Source of the DNA: UBA10347 sp905182135
Lineage (GTDB): Bacteria; Actinomycetota; Acidimicrobiia; Acidimicrobiales; UBA10347
Direction of reading: 5' to 3'
Assembly (NCBI GenBank): GCA_963925805.1
Contig: CAWUSE010000022.1
Coordinates: 62,001 to 126,000 of the forward strand
Length of the DNA: 64,000 bases
Under the pieces are notes generated by a model, which saw only the letters and a list, made by a program, of their open reading frames with translations, was not told the DNA's origin and did not search any database. Of this stretch, positions 1 to 7,892 are shown piece by piece (the stretch's first letter is position 1; every line of letters starts with the position of its first letter). A program made the position numbers and the translations under genes.

Positions 1-805
1 CACCGATTGCGAGGCGTCCGACCACGCTTGCGCCGCCGATGAGTCCAACCAGCAAGGCGGCCGTGAGGCTGGAGTGGCCTTCGTCTTGGGCATAGGGGGT
101 AATGAAAACAAAAGGTATGAACAAGCCGAAAGATGTCGCCAGCAAAGCCAGATACAAGATGCGAAAGTCGGGGAGCCGCCAGAGTTCGGCAAGCGGCTGG
201 CGTGTTGGTGCGGGCTCGCTTGCAGGCCCGGGGGTAATGACTACAGCGACAACCAACAATAGGCCTCCGCCAACCACGGCGAAAATTACGAACGCAGTGC
301 GCCAGTTGGTTGCCTTGATCAGCGCAGCCGCTACCGGCGAAGCGACCATGGTGCCGAGACCAATACCAGCAACCGATGCGCCCAGCGCCAGTGCCCGTTG
401 ACGCTCGAACCAGCCACCTACCACGGCCACCATAGGTACATACCCACAGGCAATGGCGAGGCCAACAAACAGGCCGTAGCAAACGTAGGCAAGCCAAATA
501 TTTGGAACCACTGTTGTTCCCAGCAGGCCAAAAGCCAAAGAGGCAGCGGCGAGCAATGCGACCGGCTTGGGCCCGACCCGATCGGCGAGCGCTCCGGTGA
601 ACGGCCCAAGCAGGAAACTCAGGCTGATCGTGATGCCAAATACAACGGCGGTGGCGCCGCTTCCTGATTCAAACTCGGCCGTGATCGACTCAAAGAAGGC
701 GCCAAAGCTGTAGCCAACGCCGAACACCGTGAACATGGAGACCGCTGCTGCGGTTGCCATGAGCCAACTTCGGCCAGAGTCAAGGCGTGGCTCCATAGCG
801 GTCAT
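1..805 (-). CDS. MFS transporter, C-terminus cut off by the window edge
   Basis: The reverse strand is open from an ATG at 805 to the window edge, 268 codons without a stop. The translation starts MTAMEPRLDSGRSWLMATAA and shows about seven hydrophobic helices. After the second comes GPFTGALADRVGPKP, which matches the loop 2-3 signature of the major facilitator superfamily (G-x-x-x-D-R-x-G). Helix 4-5 residues (ASVAGIGLGTMVASPVAAAL) and a hydrophilic central loop near residue 195-210 fit a 12-helix MFS protein. The overall look is of the monocarboxylate/oxalate-formate antiporter type, but substrate cannot be told. The remaining C-terminal half lies outside the window. It lies downstream of and on the same strand as the 1193-3868 gene, separated from it by a terminator, so it is probably transcribed on its own. 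Confidence 0.85.
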   Translation of the reverse strand, partial: MTAMEPRLDSGRSWLMATAAAVSMFTVFGVGYSFGAFFESITAEFESGSGATAVVFGITISLSFLLGPFTGALADRVGPKPVALLAAASLAFGLLGTTVVPNIWLAYVCYGLFVGLAIACGYVPMVAVVGGWFERQRALALGASVAGIGLGTMVASPVAAALIKATNWRTAFVIFAVVGGGLLLVVAVVITPGPASEPAPTRQPLAELWRLPDFRILYLALLATSFGLFIPFVFITPYAQDEGHSSLTAALLVGLIGGASVVGRLAIG

Positions 806-1192
806 TGCCGCAGACGCTAACCCGTAAGAGTCGCGTGGGTCGCACTAGCGCTGTGTCAGGTACTTTTTGTGCACTAACCAACTTATTAAAATTGAGTCCA
901 AACGCAGCAGCGTGGCGAATACCAAATCCGATACGGATACACACGTAGAAGCGCTTCCGACTAGAGAACCGGGGCTAAGCGGTTTTCTTCAATACGTGCG
1001 ATAATCAAAGAACAGCGCACCAGCGTAAAACAAAAAGCACCGGCCCCGAAGGGCCGGCCCATTAGGCCTTCTGTTCAAAGGTCGTATTATTTATGCGAGT
1101 ACTCGGTTAATTATTCTGCCGATAGGTCGGCTGGCGCCATTGGCTAGGTTTTCCTATAAGAACGGCAGCCTTGATATATCCTTCGGAAGAGG
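806..1192. other. Intergenic stretch with no gene
   Basis: These 387 bases are more AT-rich than the flanks. They hold the terminator of the propeller gene (1027-1057) and presumably the promoter of the MFS gene on the reverse strand. I see no coding frame with plausible content here. Confidence 0.6.
1027..1057 (-). terminator. Intrinsic terminator of the propeller-protein gene
   Basis: Read on the reverse strand, CCGGCCC-TTCG-GGGCCGG forms a perfect 7-bp stem with a UUCG-type tetraloop, followed by TGCTTTTTGTTTT. It lies about 135 bases after the stop of the gene at 1193-3868 and points the same way. This is the only classical hairpin-plus-T-run terminator that I found in the window. Confidence 0.8.
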
Positions 1193-3868
1193 TTAGGTCA
1201 GTGCGAAGATTACGTAACCGCGGGCCGCACCAGCAACAAATAGTCCGTTGTTGGCTTGGATCACGTGCGGGTTTATGATGCCGGGGATGTCGACGAGTGT
1301 GATCGATTCAGACTCTGGACGGTTGAGGTCCCATAGTCGCACCCGGCCGTCATCTCCGGTCGAGACCAGTTGATTGTTTGGTAGTGCGACCAACGAGATG
1401 GTCCGGGTTCGTTGTCCGTTGAGTCGCAGGTGGTCTTGGGCCAGGCCTTCAACGGTGTAGACGTAGATGCCATCACTGCCCGCTGAGGCAATGCGGCCGT
1501 CTGCTAACTCGATGACAACATCGACAGGAGCGGTATGGAGGTCAAACACGCGGACCTGGTCTGGGTTGTCGAAGTCGATGATACGAACGGTCATGTCTTG
1601 GCCAGCCGAGGCAACAAGACCGCTGCTCAGAGCAACCACGTCGTTTACACCGCTGTCGTGGACGTCCAGAGATGTGACCTCTTCAGCGAGGTCGTGGAAC
1701 CGGACCGAGCCGTCGGCATGACCGGTGACGATGCCACGCGAATCCCGAACGTCTAGTGAGGTCGCCCCGGGGGCGACAGTCATTTCTATCAGGCCACTAG
1801 GGTCGCCCGATGGTTGGCTGATCCGTAGGACACTCGATGCGTCGAGGGATATCACGTTGCCGGTCTGCAACGTGTTCACACCAACGATTGGTGCGCTGTG
1901 TCGGGTCAGTAGAAGTGGTTCAGAAGTGTCGGCGGTGCTGGCAAGCATCACCTTGCCATCGGTCCCGCCTGTAACGAACTGGTCATTGTCCCAGGGGTGA
2001 ATCGCTGAGATATTCCAGTCATGAGGAGCGATCACCGGGCGACTTGCTGGAACCAACAGATCCCATACGCGTCCGGTGCCATCGCCGCTGGTCGAAACCA
2101 GTCGGCCATCCGGTAGCGCATCGATACCGCTGATGATGTCACCATGGCCATCAAGAACCCGAAGCAGCGATTGGGTTGCCAGATCCCATAGCCGGATCGT
2201 GGTGTCGTCACCACCAGACGCAAGCGCCAGCGAACCGTCGGGGAGTTGGATCTCAAATAGCGAGCGGATAGCGCCGACATGACCAGGCAGCACGAGTGGA
2301 TCGGAGGCTCTGGGTTGGGTACTCACAACATGGATGGCGCCGTCGACAGACGCTGTCGCCAGCCGTCCATCAGTAAGCAGGATCATCGCCGTGATGGGCG
2401 AGCCGAGTGTGTTGATCTCGGCTGGTTCGCCGGTCCCATCTACGGACCAAATTCTGACCAGCCCATCGACAGACGCGGTCGCAATCGTCCCATCGGCGAG
2501 CGCTGCAACCGCGGTGACTTCGTTGCTGTGGCTCAGCGTTATGCGTTCGGTAGGGCTAGCAATAGCGAAGACGTCGACGTCGCCATCGACCGACGCCACC
2601 GCGAGGCGGCCGTCGGATAGCTCGGCTGCGGCAGAGATGGCCTCGTTGTGGACAGCGATGATGATTGGTTCAGAGGTATTGACCATGTCGATAACCGCTA
2701 TGTTGCCGGCGGCGTCACCAGCGATGATGCGTTGATCGATGGTGCGTTCGAGCACAGTTAGTGGTGAAACAACATTTAGGACATCGGGGCTGGTCAGGGT
2801 TACCTCAGCGCCCCAGTCGACCAGGCGGCGATCAGCACCTGAGGTGAAAACCCGCCCGTCATCAGAGATGACGATGCCGGTGATCGCTGCGGTATGGCCG
2901 GTGAGTACCGCTCGGTTGGCGGGGCTGACCGAATAGGTTGATGCTAAAATTTGAGCGGTTCCTGAGTTCAGGATCGGCGTAGTTTCGGCCCAAGAGCTGA
3001 GGGCTTCTGGCGGGGCGTCAGCAGTAACGGTTGGTTCGACGGCGGGAACTTCTGGTGGGTTCGCTGGTGCTGAATCTGCGTTTTGAACGATCGTGGGCTC
3101 AGCGACCGCAACCGGTGCTGTGGCGGCGTCGACGGTGTCGGTGTCGGCGGTGCTTTGCGTGAACCAATACCAACCCGCGAATGCAGCGCCCGCCATGAGC
3201 GACAGGGCGAACCCTGTCCCCACGATGGCCTTCCATGGCCGCCTGGGGCCATAGAGGCGCACATCGTCTTCTTCGTCGACCTTGTCGCTGCGCAGAAACG
3301 CAGGTGCTTCTATGTAGTGATCCTCGGCGAGAACTTCCGGGAGGAGCGGCTGCGAGGGCAGGGGGAATCTGGGGCTCGGCGAGTTTGGGTCGCTCGGTTG
3401 TTGATCATCACTCGCGAGCGTTTCAAAAACGCTGTCGTCAGAATCGAGGACGCTGTCGTCATGACCCGCCACTGCCGCGACACTTAGATGCTCGTCGGCA
3501 ATCTCGACAATCTCGACAATCTCGCCTTGATCGAAATCTGGATCGCTGGCATGGTCGTCGTTGGTTTCCCCCAAGTTTGGTGCGGCAACTTCTGCGGAGT
3601 CGGCTTGACCTGCAGACCGCTTTTCGAGCCAGCCAGCCACGACCTGCACTAGTGCGGTGGCTCGTTCAGCGCGCGCTTGGGAGAAGAGCTCGCCGAGCTG
3701 ATCCCCGAAGTTGTCTCCAACGCCTGCGATCGTTTGATCGTGGAGCGCTGAATCGCTGATTGTCGTTGCGATCTTGTGAACCTCGTCGCGCGTTTCGGGA
3801 CTTAGTTGATCGTTATGTTCTGCTGCCCACTGTTCGAGGGCTGCGGCCACGCGCACGCGTTTCTCCAC
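1193..3868 (-). CDS. Membrane-anchored WD40-like double beta-propeller protein
   Basis: This 891-residue protein has three parts. Residues 1-90 are a helical, charged segment; 90-205 are acidic and low in complexity. One transmembrane helix lies at about 214-236 (AIVGTGFALSLMAGAAFAGW), preceded by an RRPWK basic stretch that predicts a cytoplasmic N-terminus. After a Pro/Ala-rich linker (240-300) come WD40-like repeats from about 320 to the end, such as TIATASVDGLVRIW, LALASGGDDTTIRLWD and RLVSTSGDGTGRVWD. I count about 14, which would fit two seven-bladed propellers. There is no kinase domain or cleavable signal peptide, so the propellers should lie outside the membrane. The role is unknown; similar propellers serve as protein-binding platforms. 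It is divergent from the next gene, with about 60 bases between them. Confidence 0.8.
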   Translation of the reverse strand: MEKRVRVAAALEQWAAEHNDQLSPETRDEVHKIATTISDSALHDQTIAGVGDNFGDQLGELFSQARAERATALVQVVAGWLEKRSAGQADSAEVAAPNLGETNDDHASDPDFDQGEIVEIVEIADEHLSVAAVAGHDDSVLDSDDSVFETLASDDQQPSDPNSPSPRFPLPSQPLLPEVLAEDHYIEAPAFLRSDKVDEEDDVRLYGPRRPWKAIVGTGFALSLMAGAAFAGWYWFTQSTADTDTVDAATAPVAVAEPTIVQNADSAPANPPEVPAVEPTVTADAPPEALSSWAETTPILNSGTAQILASTYSVSPANRAVLTGHTAAITGIVISDDGRVFTSGADRRLVDWGAEVTLTSPDVLNVVSPLTVLERTIDQRIIAGDAAGNIAVIDMVNTSEPIIIAVHNEAISAAAELSDGRLAVASVDGDVDVFAIASPTERITLSHSNEVTAVAALADGTIATASVDGLVRIWSVDGTGEPAEINTLGSPITAMILLTDGRLATASVDGAIHVVSTQPRASDPLVLPGHVGAIRSLFEIQLPDGSLALASGGDDTTIRLWDLATQSLLRVLDGHGDIISGIDALPDGRLVSTSGDGTGRVWDLLVPASRPVIAPHDWNISAIHPWDNDQFVTGGTDGKVMLASTADTSEPLLLTRHSAPIVGVNTLQTGNVISLDASSVLRISQPSGDPSGLIEMTVAPGATSLDVRDSRGIVTGHADGSVRFHDLAEEVTSLDVHDSGVNDVVALSSGLVASAGQDMTVRIIDFDNPDQVRVFDLHTAPVDVVIELADGRIASAGSDGIYVYTVEGLAQDHLRLNGQRTRTISLVALPNNQLVSTGDDGRVRLWDLNRPESESITLVDIPGIINPHVIQANNGLFVAGAARGYVIFALT

Positions 3869-3930
3869 CGGTAATTCGTGTGTGCCATCATTGCAGGTGA
3901 ATGGTGGAATCGTGTGTATAGGGTTTCAGC

Positions 3931-4875
3931 GTGGCCCTTGACCTGATGCCGGTGAGCACCGAAGCCCCTCGCTGCAGTGAGTTTGCTCGCTCGATCGATG
4001 TTCTCCCACCTGGAAGCGGGTTGTTTCTCGAGCGTGTTGTGCTCGTCTCGGTGCCGTTGCCTTGGCCAAAGCCAGCGCTCAACCACGAACTTCTTCGGCC
4101 GCTAGGTGCCTTATTGTCCGCTTCTGCCGCAAGGAGTCGCTTGTTTGCCATGGAGCCGATCGGTGATCATCTCGATGTTGAGGTCTACGAGCGTTCAGGT
4201 GTAACCACGACTTCTCGGCGCTGGGAGCTAACACAAAGCCAGGATCTTCCCGCTGTCATCGGCGCTATCGCGGCTTGCGCTATTGGAGAGCTCGACACTA
4301 TTGACGTCGCTGGTGTGAGCGACGGTTGTAGCGACGATCCTGTCGCTACAACCTTTTTGGTGTGCACTCAAGGCAGCCACGATTCTTGCTGTGGCACCAG
4401 TGGCGTCGCCCTGGCCGACGAGATCGAATCCTCTCGCTCTGCTTATGTAGTTCGTCGGGTGAGCCATACCGGTGGTCACCGATTCTCACCAACGTTCTTG
4501 TCGTTTCCTAGCGGGCGTATGTGGGCGTTCGCTGACATAGGCCTGGCGGACCGAATAGCGAGCAACCAGACGACGGCTGTGGATTTCGCCAAGCATGCTC
4601 GCGGCTGGTGGGGGGCAAAGGTCGGAGCTGCCCAGGTAGCCGAGTGCGCGGTGCGCGTCGAGCGACCAGACCTGGCGCAGGTTGAAGCGCAGTTAGAGCT
4701 GCTGCACGCGCTCGACGGACAAACTGTCACTCAGTTTGTTGTAACACTTGGTGACACCTCGTGGCAGGTTGAGGTTCGAGTCGAACGAGAGATACCGAGT
4801 ATTGCTTGTGAGGCCCCTGGGGGCCTTCCGGCGAAGCCCAGCCGTGAGTTCGCGTGGTCGATAGCGCCCCTGTGA
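3931..4875 (+). CDS. Sucrase/ferredoxin-like family protein
   Basis: A 314-residue protein with the hallmarks of the Suc_Fer-like family, which has a thioredoxin-like fold with a [2Fe-2S] or redox centre. It shows VCTQGSHDSCCGTSG near residue 150, with the closely spaced cysteines, and the family motif HTGGHRFSPTFLSFPSG about 40 residues later. The C-terminal region (GWWGAKVGAAQVAECAV) is also typical. The start used is GTG at 3931; an in-frame ATG at 3946 would remove five residues. It is followed after 24 bases by the DUF480 gene on the same strand and may be co-transcribed. The physiological role is not known from the sequence; members are often annotated only as possible ferredoxin or sucrase-like proteins. 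Confidence 0.75.
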   Translation: MALDLMPVSTEAPRCSEFARSIDVLPPGSGLFLERVVLVSVPLPWPKPALNHELLRPLGALLSASAARSRLFAMEPIGDHLDVEVYERSGVTTTSRRWELTQSQDLPAVIGAIAACAIGELDTIDVAGVSDGCSDDPVATTFLVCTQGSHDSCCGTSGVALADEIESSRSAYVVRRVSHTGGHRFSPTFLSFPSGRMWAFADIGLADRIASNQTTAVDFAKHARGWWGAKVGAAQVAECAVRVERPDLAQVEAQLELLHALDGQTVTQFVVTLGDTSWQVEVRVEREIPSIACEAPGGLPAKPSREFAWSIAPL

Positions 4876-4899
4876 CCTTACAGATGGCAAGGTAGGCCG

Positions 4900-5859
4900 A
4901 TGAGCGACTTCTCCAGCAGGGACGAATCGGGTGAGAGTTTCGCTAAGGCCGCTGTGCCAACACCAGGCCAGGTGCCTCGTAACCAATCGCCGACTCCAGG
5001 GCTGATCTCGTCGGCTTTGGCCCCTACAAATGGTCGGGTCTCCGCAGCCTGGGCGGGGTCTAACGATCAGGCCGAGTTGCAAACAGAAGAGGCCTCTGTG
5101 CCCATGGCAACAGCGGCGGTCGAACTGACAGCGCTTGAGAGTCGGGTCGTGGGCTCCCTGATCGAGAAGTCGTATCTGACGCCTGATGTGTACCCCATGA
5201 CTACGAATGGGTTGGTGACAGCGTGTAATCAAAAGACCAACCGCGACCCTGTTGTGGATTATTCGGCGGTGTTGATCGACAGCGCCCTGCTTGATCTTCG
5301 ACAGCGCAACCTGGTTCGTCGGGTATATGCGCCCGGATCCCGTTCAACGAAACACCGTCAGACCCTCGACGAAGCGCTGGCGTTAAACGAGCGTCAACTC
5401 GCTCTGGTTTCGGTGCTACTGCTTAGGGGGCCGCAGACGGTTGGCGAATTGCGGCTGCGCACAGAACGCCACGATGTCGGGTTCGATGATCTGGATACTG
5501 TGGACGCCTGTCTCCTTGCGCTCTCGGAGCGTGTCAATCCAGTCGTCGTAGAACTACCGCGTCGGCGGGGGCATAAAGAGAACCGGTGGCAGCACCTGCT
5601 TGGTATCGGTGAACCCGAAGACCCGAACGGCCATGTCGTAGCGTCTGAGGGGTCGGCGGTAATAGCGGAGGCTTCATTCGCCACGGCGCCCACGTCATCG
5701 CACGGTTACGCCATGGACGGTACAAGAGCACCGGGTACTGCGACAGGTAGCGCCGAGCCCGAGATTCGTCTCGACGTACTCGAAGCACAGGTTGCGATGC
5801 TGCAGCGCCAGCTCGCTTCGTTGGCCGAGAAACTCGGCGAGCCACTCGAGCAGATTTGA
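4900..5859 (+). CDS. YceH/DUF480 family protein (UPF0502)
   Basis: A 319-residue protein. The conserved part starts near residue 75 with LESRVVGSLIEKSYLTPDVY and continues PMTTNGLVTACNQKTNRDP, the signature of the YceH (DUF480) family, which folds as two winged-helix domains. The C-terminus ends in a short coiled coil (LEAQVAMLQRQLASLAEKLGE). The first 68 residues are low-complexity and may not be translated: an in-frame ATG at 5104, preceded by GAAGAGG, gives a 251-residue protein nearer the usual size. The ATG at 4900 has a fair ribosome-binding sequence (AAGGTAGG). Function is unknown; the winged-helix fold suggests nucleic-acid binding. Its stop overlaps a possible TTG start of the next gene. 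Confidence 0.8.
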   Translation: MSDFSSRDESGESFAKAAVPTPGQVPRNQSPTPGLISSALAPTNGRVSAAWAGSNDQAELQTEEASVPMATAAVELTALESRVVGSLIEKSYLTPDVYPMTTNGLVTACNQKTNRDPVVDYSAVLIDSALLDLRQRNLVRRVYAPGSRSTKHRQTLDEALALNERQLALVSVLLLRGPQTVGELRLRTERHDVGFDDLDTVDACLLALSERVNPVVVELPRRRGHKENRWQHLLGIGEPEDPNGHVVASEGSAVIAEASFATAPTSSHGYAMDGTRAPGTATGSAEPEIRLDVLEAQVAMLQRQLASLAEKLGEPLEQI

Positions 5860-5966
5860 GCGTCAATGAAGAGGGCCGAGCAGCCCCGTCGGCCACGCCG
5901 GCACCGAGTCGAACGTCGCACCAGATGCCCTCGGGGCAGACCCGAGCTGAGGGTCCTTCATGGCAC

Positions 5967-6611
5967 ATGGTTGTTGTCGTTAACGGCGAACTCCCGGCCG
6001 TCGATCATGCCGATCTTCGTCGTGAGCTAGTCGAAGCAGATCAATTGGTCGCCGTCGACGGCGGCCTCCGGCACTGCGCGAGTCTTGAAGTCTGGCCGAC
6101 AATTCTCATAGGCGACCTTGATTCAGCGCCAAGTGAGCTGATCGACGAAGCTCGTAGCCGAGATATTGCGGTCCATGCATTTCCTGTCGACAAGGATGCG
6201 ACCGACCTTGAATTGGCGATGGACCTAGCACTGGAGTCAGGTGCGACGGCGGTGACCGTTGTTGCGCCATTTGGCGGCCGGCTAGACCATGAGTTGGCTA
6301 CGATCTCGTTGCTGGCGGCCAGTCGTTGGCAGCCGATAGAGATCACGGCTACAGACGGCCTCCGATACCTGCATGTGGTGCACGGCCGGCGCTCGTTGCA
6401 TCTTCGACCTGGCACGACAGTGTCGTTGCTTCCTTGGCACGGTGACGCTGTTGGTGTCACGACAAAAGGTTTGCGCTGGACACTGGACGGCTCGACATTG
6501 CAGGCCGGAACGACCCGTGGCGTAAGCAACGTGGTCGTGGATACAGCACAAGAGGTTGCCGTCGATATCGGGGTGCTGCTTGTTCTGGTGGATCATGGCC
6601 GGGCTGACTGA
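5967..6611 (+). CDS. Thiamine pyrophosphokinase
   Basis: Transfers pyrophosphate from ATP to thiamine to make thiamine diphosphate. The sequence carries the family motifs in order: LVAVDGGLRH, ILIGDLDS, FPVDKDATDLELA and APFGGRLDHELA, the Asp-rich segments that bind Mg-ATP and thiamine. The C-terminal thiamine-binding half has the expected beta-rich pattern (TKGLRWTLDG, RGVSN). I start it at ATG 5967, just before the first strand VVVVNGE, giving 214 residues, close to the family norm. The frame extends upstream to ATG 5925 and to a TTG at 5856 that overlaps the preceding stop, but that part is low in complexity. No TPP riboswitch is visible upstream. Confidence 0.85.
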   Translation: MVVVVNGELPAVDHADLRRELVEADQLVAVDGGLRHCASLEVWPTILIGDLDSAPSELIDEARSRDIAVHAFPVDKDATDLELAMDLALESGATAVTVVAPFGGRLDHELATISLLAASRWQPIEITATDGLRYLHVVHGRRSLHLRPGTTVSLLPWHGDAVGVTTKGLRWTLDGSTLQAGTTRGVSNVVVDTAQEVAVDIGVLLVLVDHGRAD

Positions 6612-6623
6612 CTAGTCGCGATG

Positions 6624-6770
6624 TCAGCTGAGGAGCGAGCCGATGATGTCGAACTTGGGATTGCGGACCTCCTCGACACTCAACGAGGTATCCAAGGTCT
6701 CGGTGAATTCCTGCTCGGTGAGGGTCTTATGCAGCCGACCATCTGATCGGGCCGAGTAGACGAACCCCAT
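6624..6770 (-). CDS. Possible 48-residue small protein
   Basis: A short reverse-strand frame runs from ATG 6770 to TGA 6624 and would encode MGFVYSARSDGRLHKTLTEQ and a further 28 residues ending IIGSLLS. Codon choice (GAG, GTC, ATC, CTC) looks like that of neighbouring genes. It lies 60 bases after the second CNNM gene in the same orientation and could be its third cistron. There is no good ribosome-binding site, since only GAG abuts the ATG, and I recognise no family. It may be chance. Confidence 0.3.
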   Translation of the reverse strand: MGFVYSARSDGRLHKTLTEQEFTETLDTSLSVEEVRNPKFDIIGSLLS

Positions 6771-6830
6771 CTCAGATCATGGTGATATCTCGAATGGCAA
6801 TGGCTCCAGGTGACACGGCAACCGACTGGG

Positions 6831-7892
6831 TCACTGGTGGCGGCCTGTGTTGGAGTTTGGCACCCGGTCCTGTGCGCCAGCTAGCCCTGAAACTAAAATT
6901 TTGAGCACGTCCTCGAGTGTGATGATCCCGATTGCTTTACCGTCGGACATGGCCAGTGCGAAGTGCTGCCTGTGGGCCCGCAACATTTCGAGTGCATCTT
7001 CGACTGCCATGCGGTGATCGACGAGAATCAGCCGGCGTTTGCGATGGGAAGGAAGTGGCTCGGACCAGTTTTTGTCATCGACCGACAAGAGATCCTTTGC
7101 GTGGACCCAACCAATCAGGTCGCCAGTGTCGTCGGTCAGCGCCAACCGACTGTGGCCGCTGGCGGCCATGAGTCGTTCGATGTCGGCGACCGATGCGCTG
7201 GCCTGTGCCATGGCCACCTCGGCCAAAGGGACAACCGCGTTCTCGATCGAAGCTCCACCTAGCTCAAGAGTGTTCGAGAGCAGGGTGAAGTCGTAACCAT
7301 CTAAGACCCGACCGTCTCTGGCTTCCTCGAGAAGCTTTGCGAGCTCTTCTGGTGTCTTGGCCGAGGCACGTTCGTTGAGTGCGGTGACACCAAGCGCTCG
7401 AAGAATCAAGTTGGCGAGAGTGTTCAGCAGCCACACGAGCGGGCGGGCTATGCGTACGAAGGTGGCATGGATTGGTGCCAGAGCCATAGAGGTCCGTGGG
7501 GCATCGGCCAGTGCAATGTTCTTTGGGACCATTTCGCCGATCAGTATGTGCAAGAACGTGACCAACGACAAGGCGACGATAAGTCCAACGGTGTGGCGAG
7601 AACCTTCGCCAAGACTGCTCAGAACGGTCTTTTCGAGCAGTTTTGCGACGGATGGTTCAGCGACAAGACCTAGTGCAATCGAACACATGGTGATGCCTAG
7701 CTGGGCGCCAGCAATTTGCGTGTTCAGGTCAGTGATCGCGGCCAGAGCGGTCCGGGCTCGTTTGTTCCCCTCGCTGGCTTTGTCTTCAAGCTGCGCTCGT
7801 TGGGTCGCAATGAGACCGAACTCGATAGCGACAAAAAACCCATTGGCGATGAGAAGGAGAAGCGCTACGAGCATCGCTACGCCGGTGCTCAT
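6831..7892 (-). CDS. CNNM/CBS-domain membrane protein, short form
   Basis: A 353-residue member of the HlyC/CorC (CNNM) family, which is linked to divalent-cation (Mg/Co) efflux. Residues 1-180 are the CNNM (DUF21) membrane domain: LLLLIANGFFVAIEFGLIA, AQLGITMCSIALGL and HILIGEMVPKNIALA are characteristic. Residues 200-335 are a CBS pair (ALTDDTGDLIGWVHAKDLL; ALAMSDGKAIGIITLEDVL). It stops right after the CBS pair, so it lacks the C-terminal CorC_HlyC domain that its upstream paralogue has. The start chosen is ATG 7892, because it overlaps the stop of the upstream gene as ATGA, which implies coupled translation. The frame is open about 20 codons further upstream, but that extra part lies inside the neighbour. 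Confidence 0.88.
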   Translation of the reverse strand: MSTGVAMLVALLLLIANGFFVAIEFGLIATQRAQLEDKASEGNKRARTALAAITDLNTQIAGAQLGITMCSIALGLVAEPSVAKLLEKTVLSSLGEGSRHTVGLIVALSLVTFLHILIGEMVPKNIALADAPRTSMALAPIHATFVRIARPLVWLLNTLANLILRALGVTALNERASAKTPEELAKLLEEARDGRVLDGYDFTLLSNTLELGGASIENAVVPLAEVAMAQASASVADIERLMAASGHSRLALTDDTGDLIGWVHAKDLLSVDDKNWSEPLPSHRKRRLILVDHRMAVEDALEMLRAHRQHFALAMSDGKAIGIITLEDVLKILVSGLAGAQDRVPNSNTGRHQ

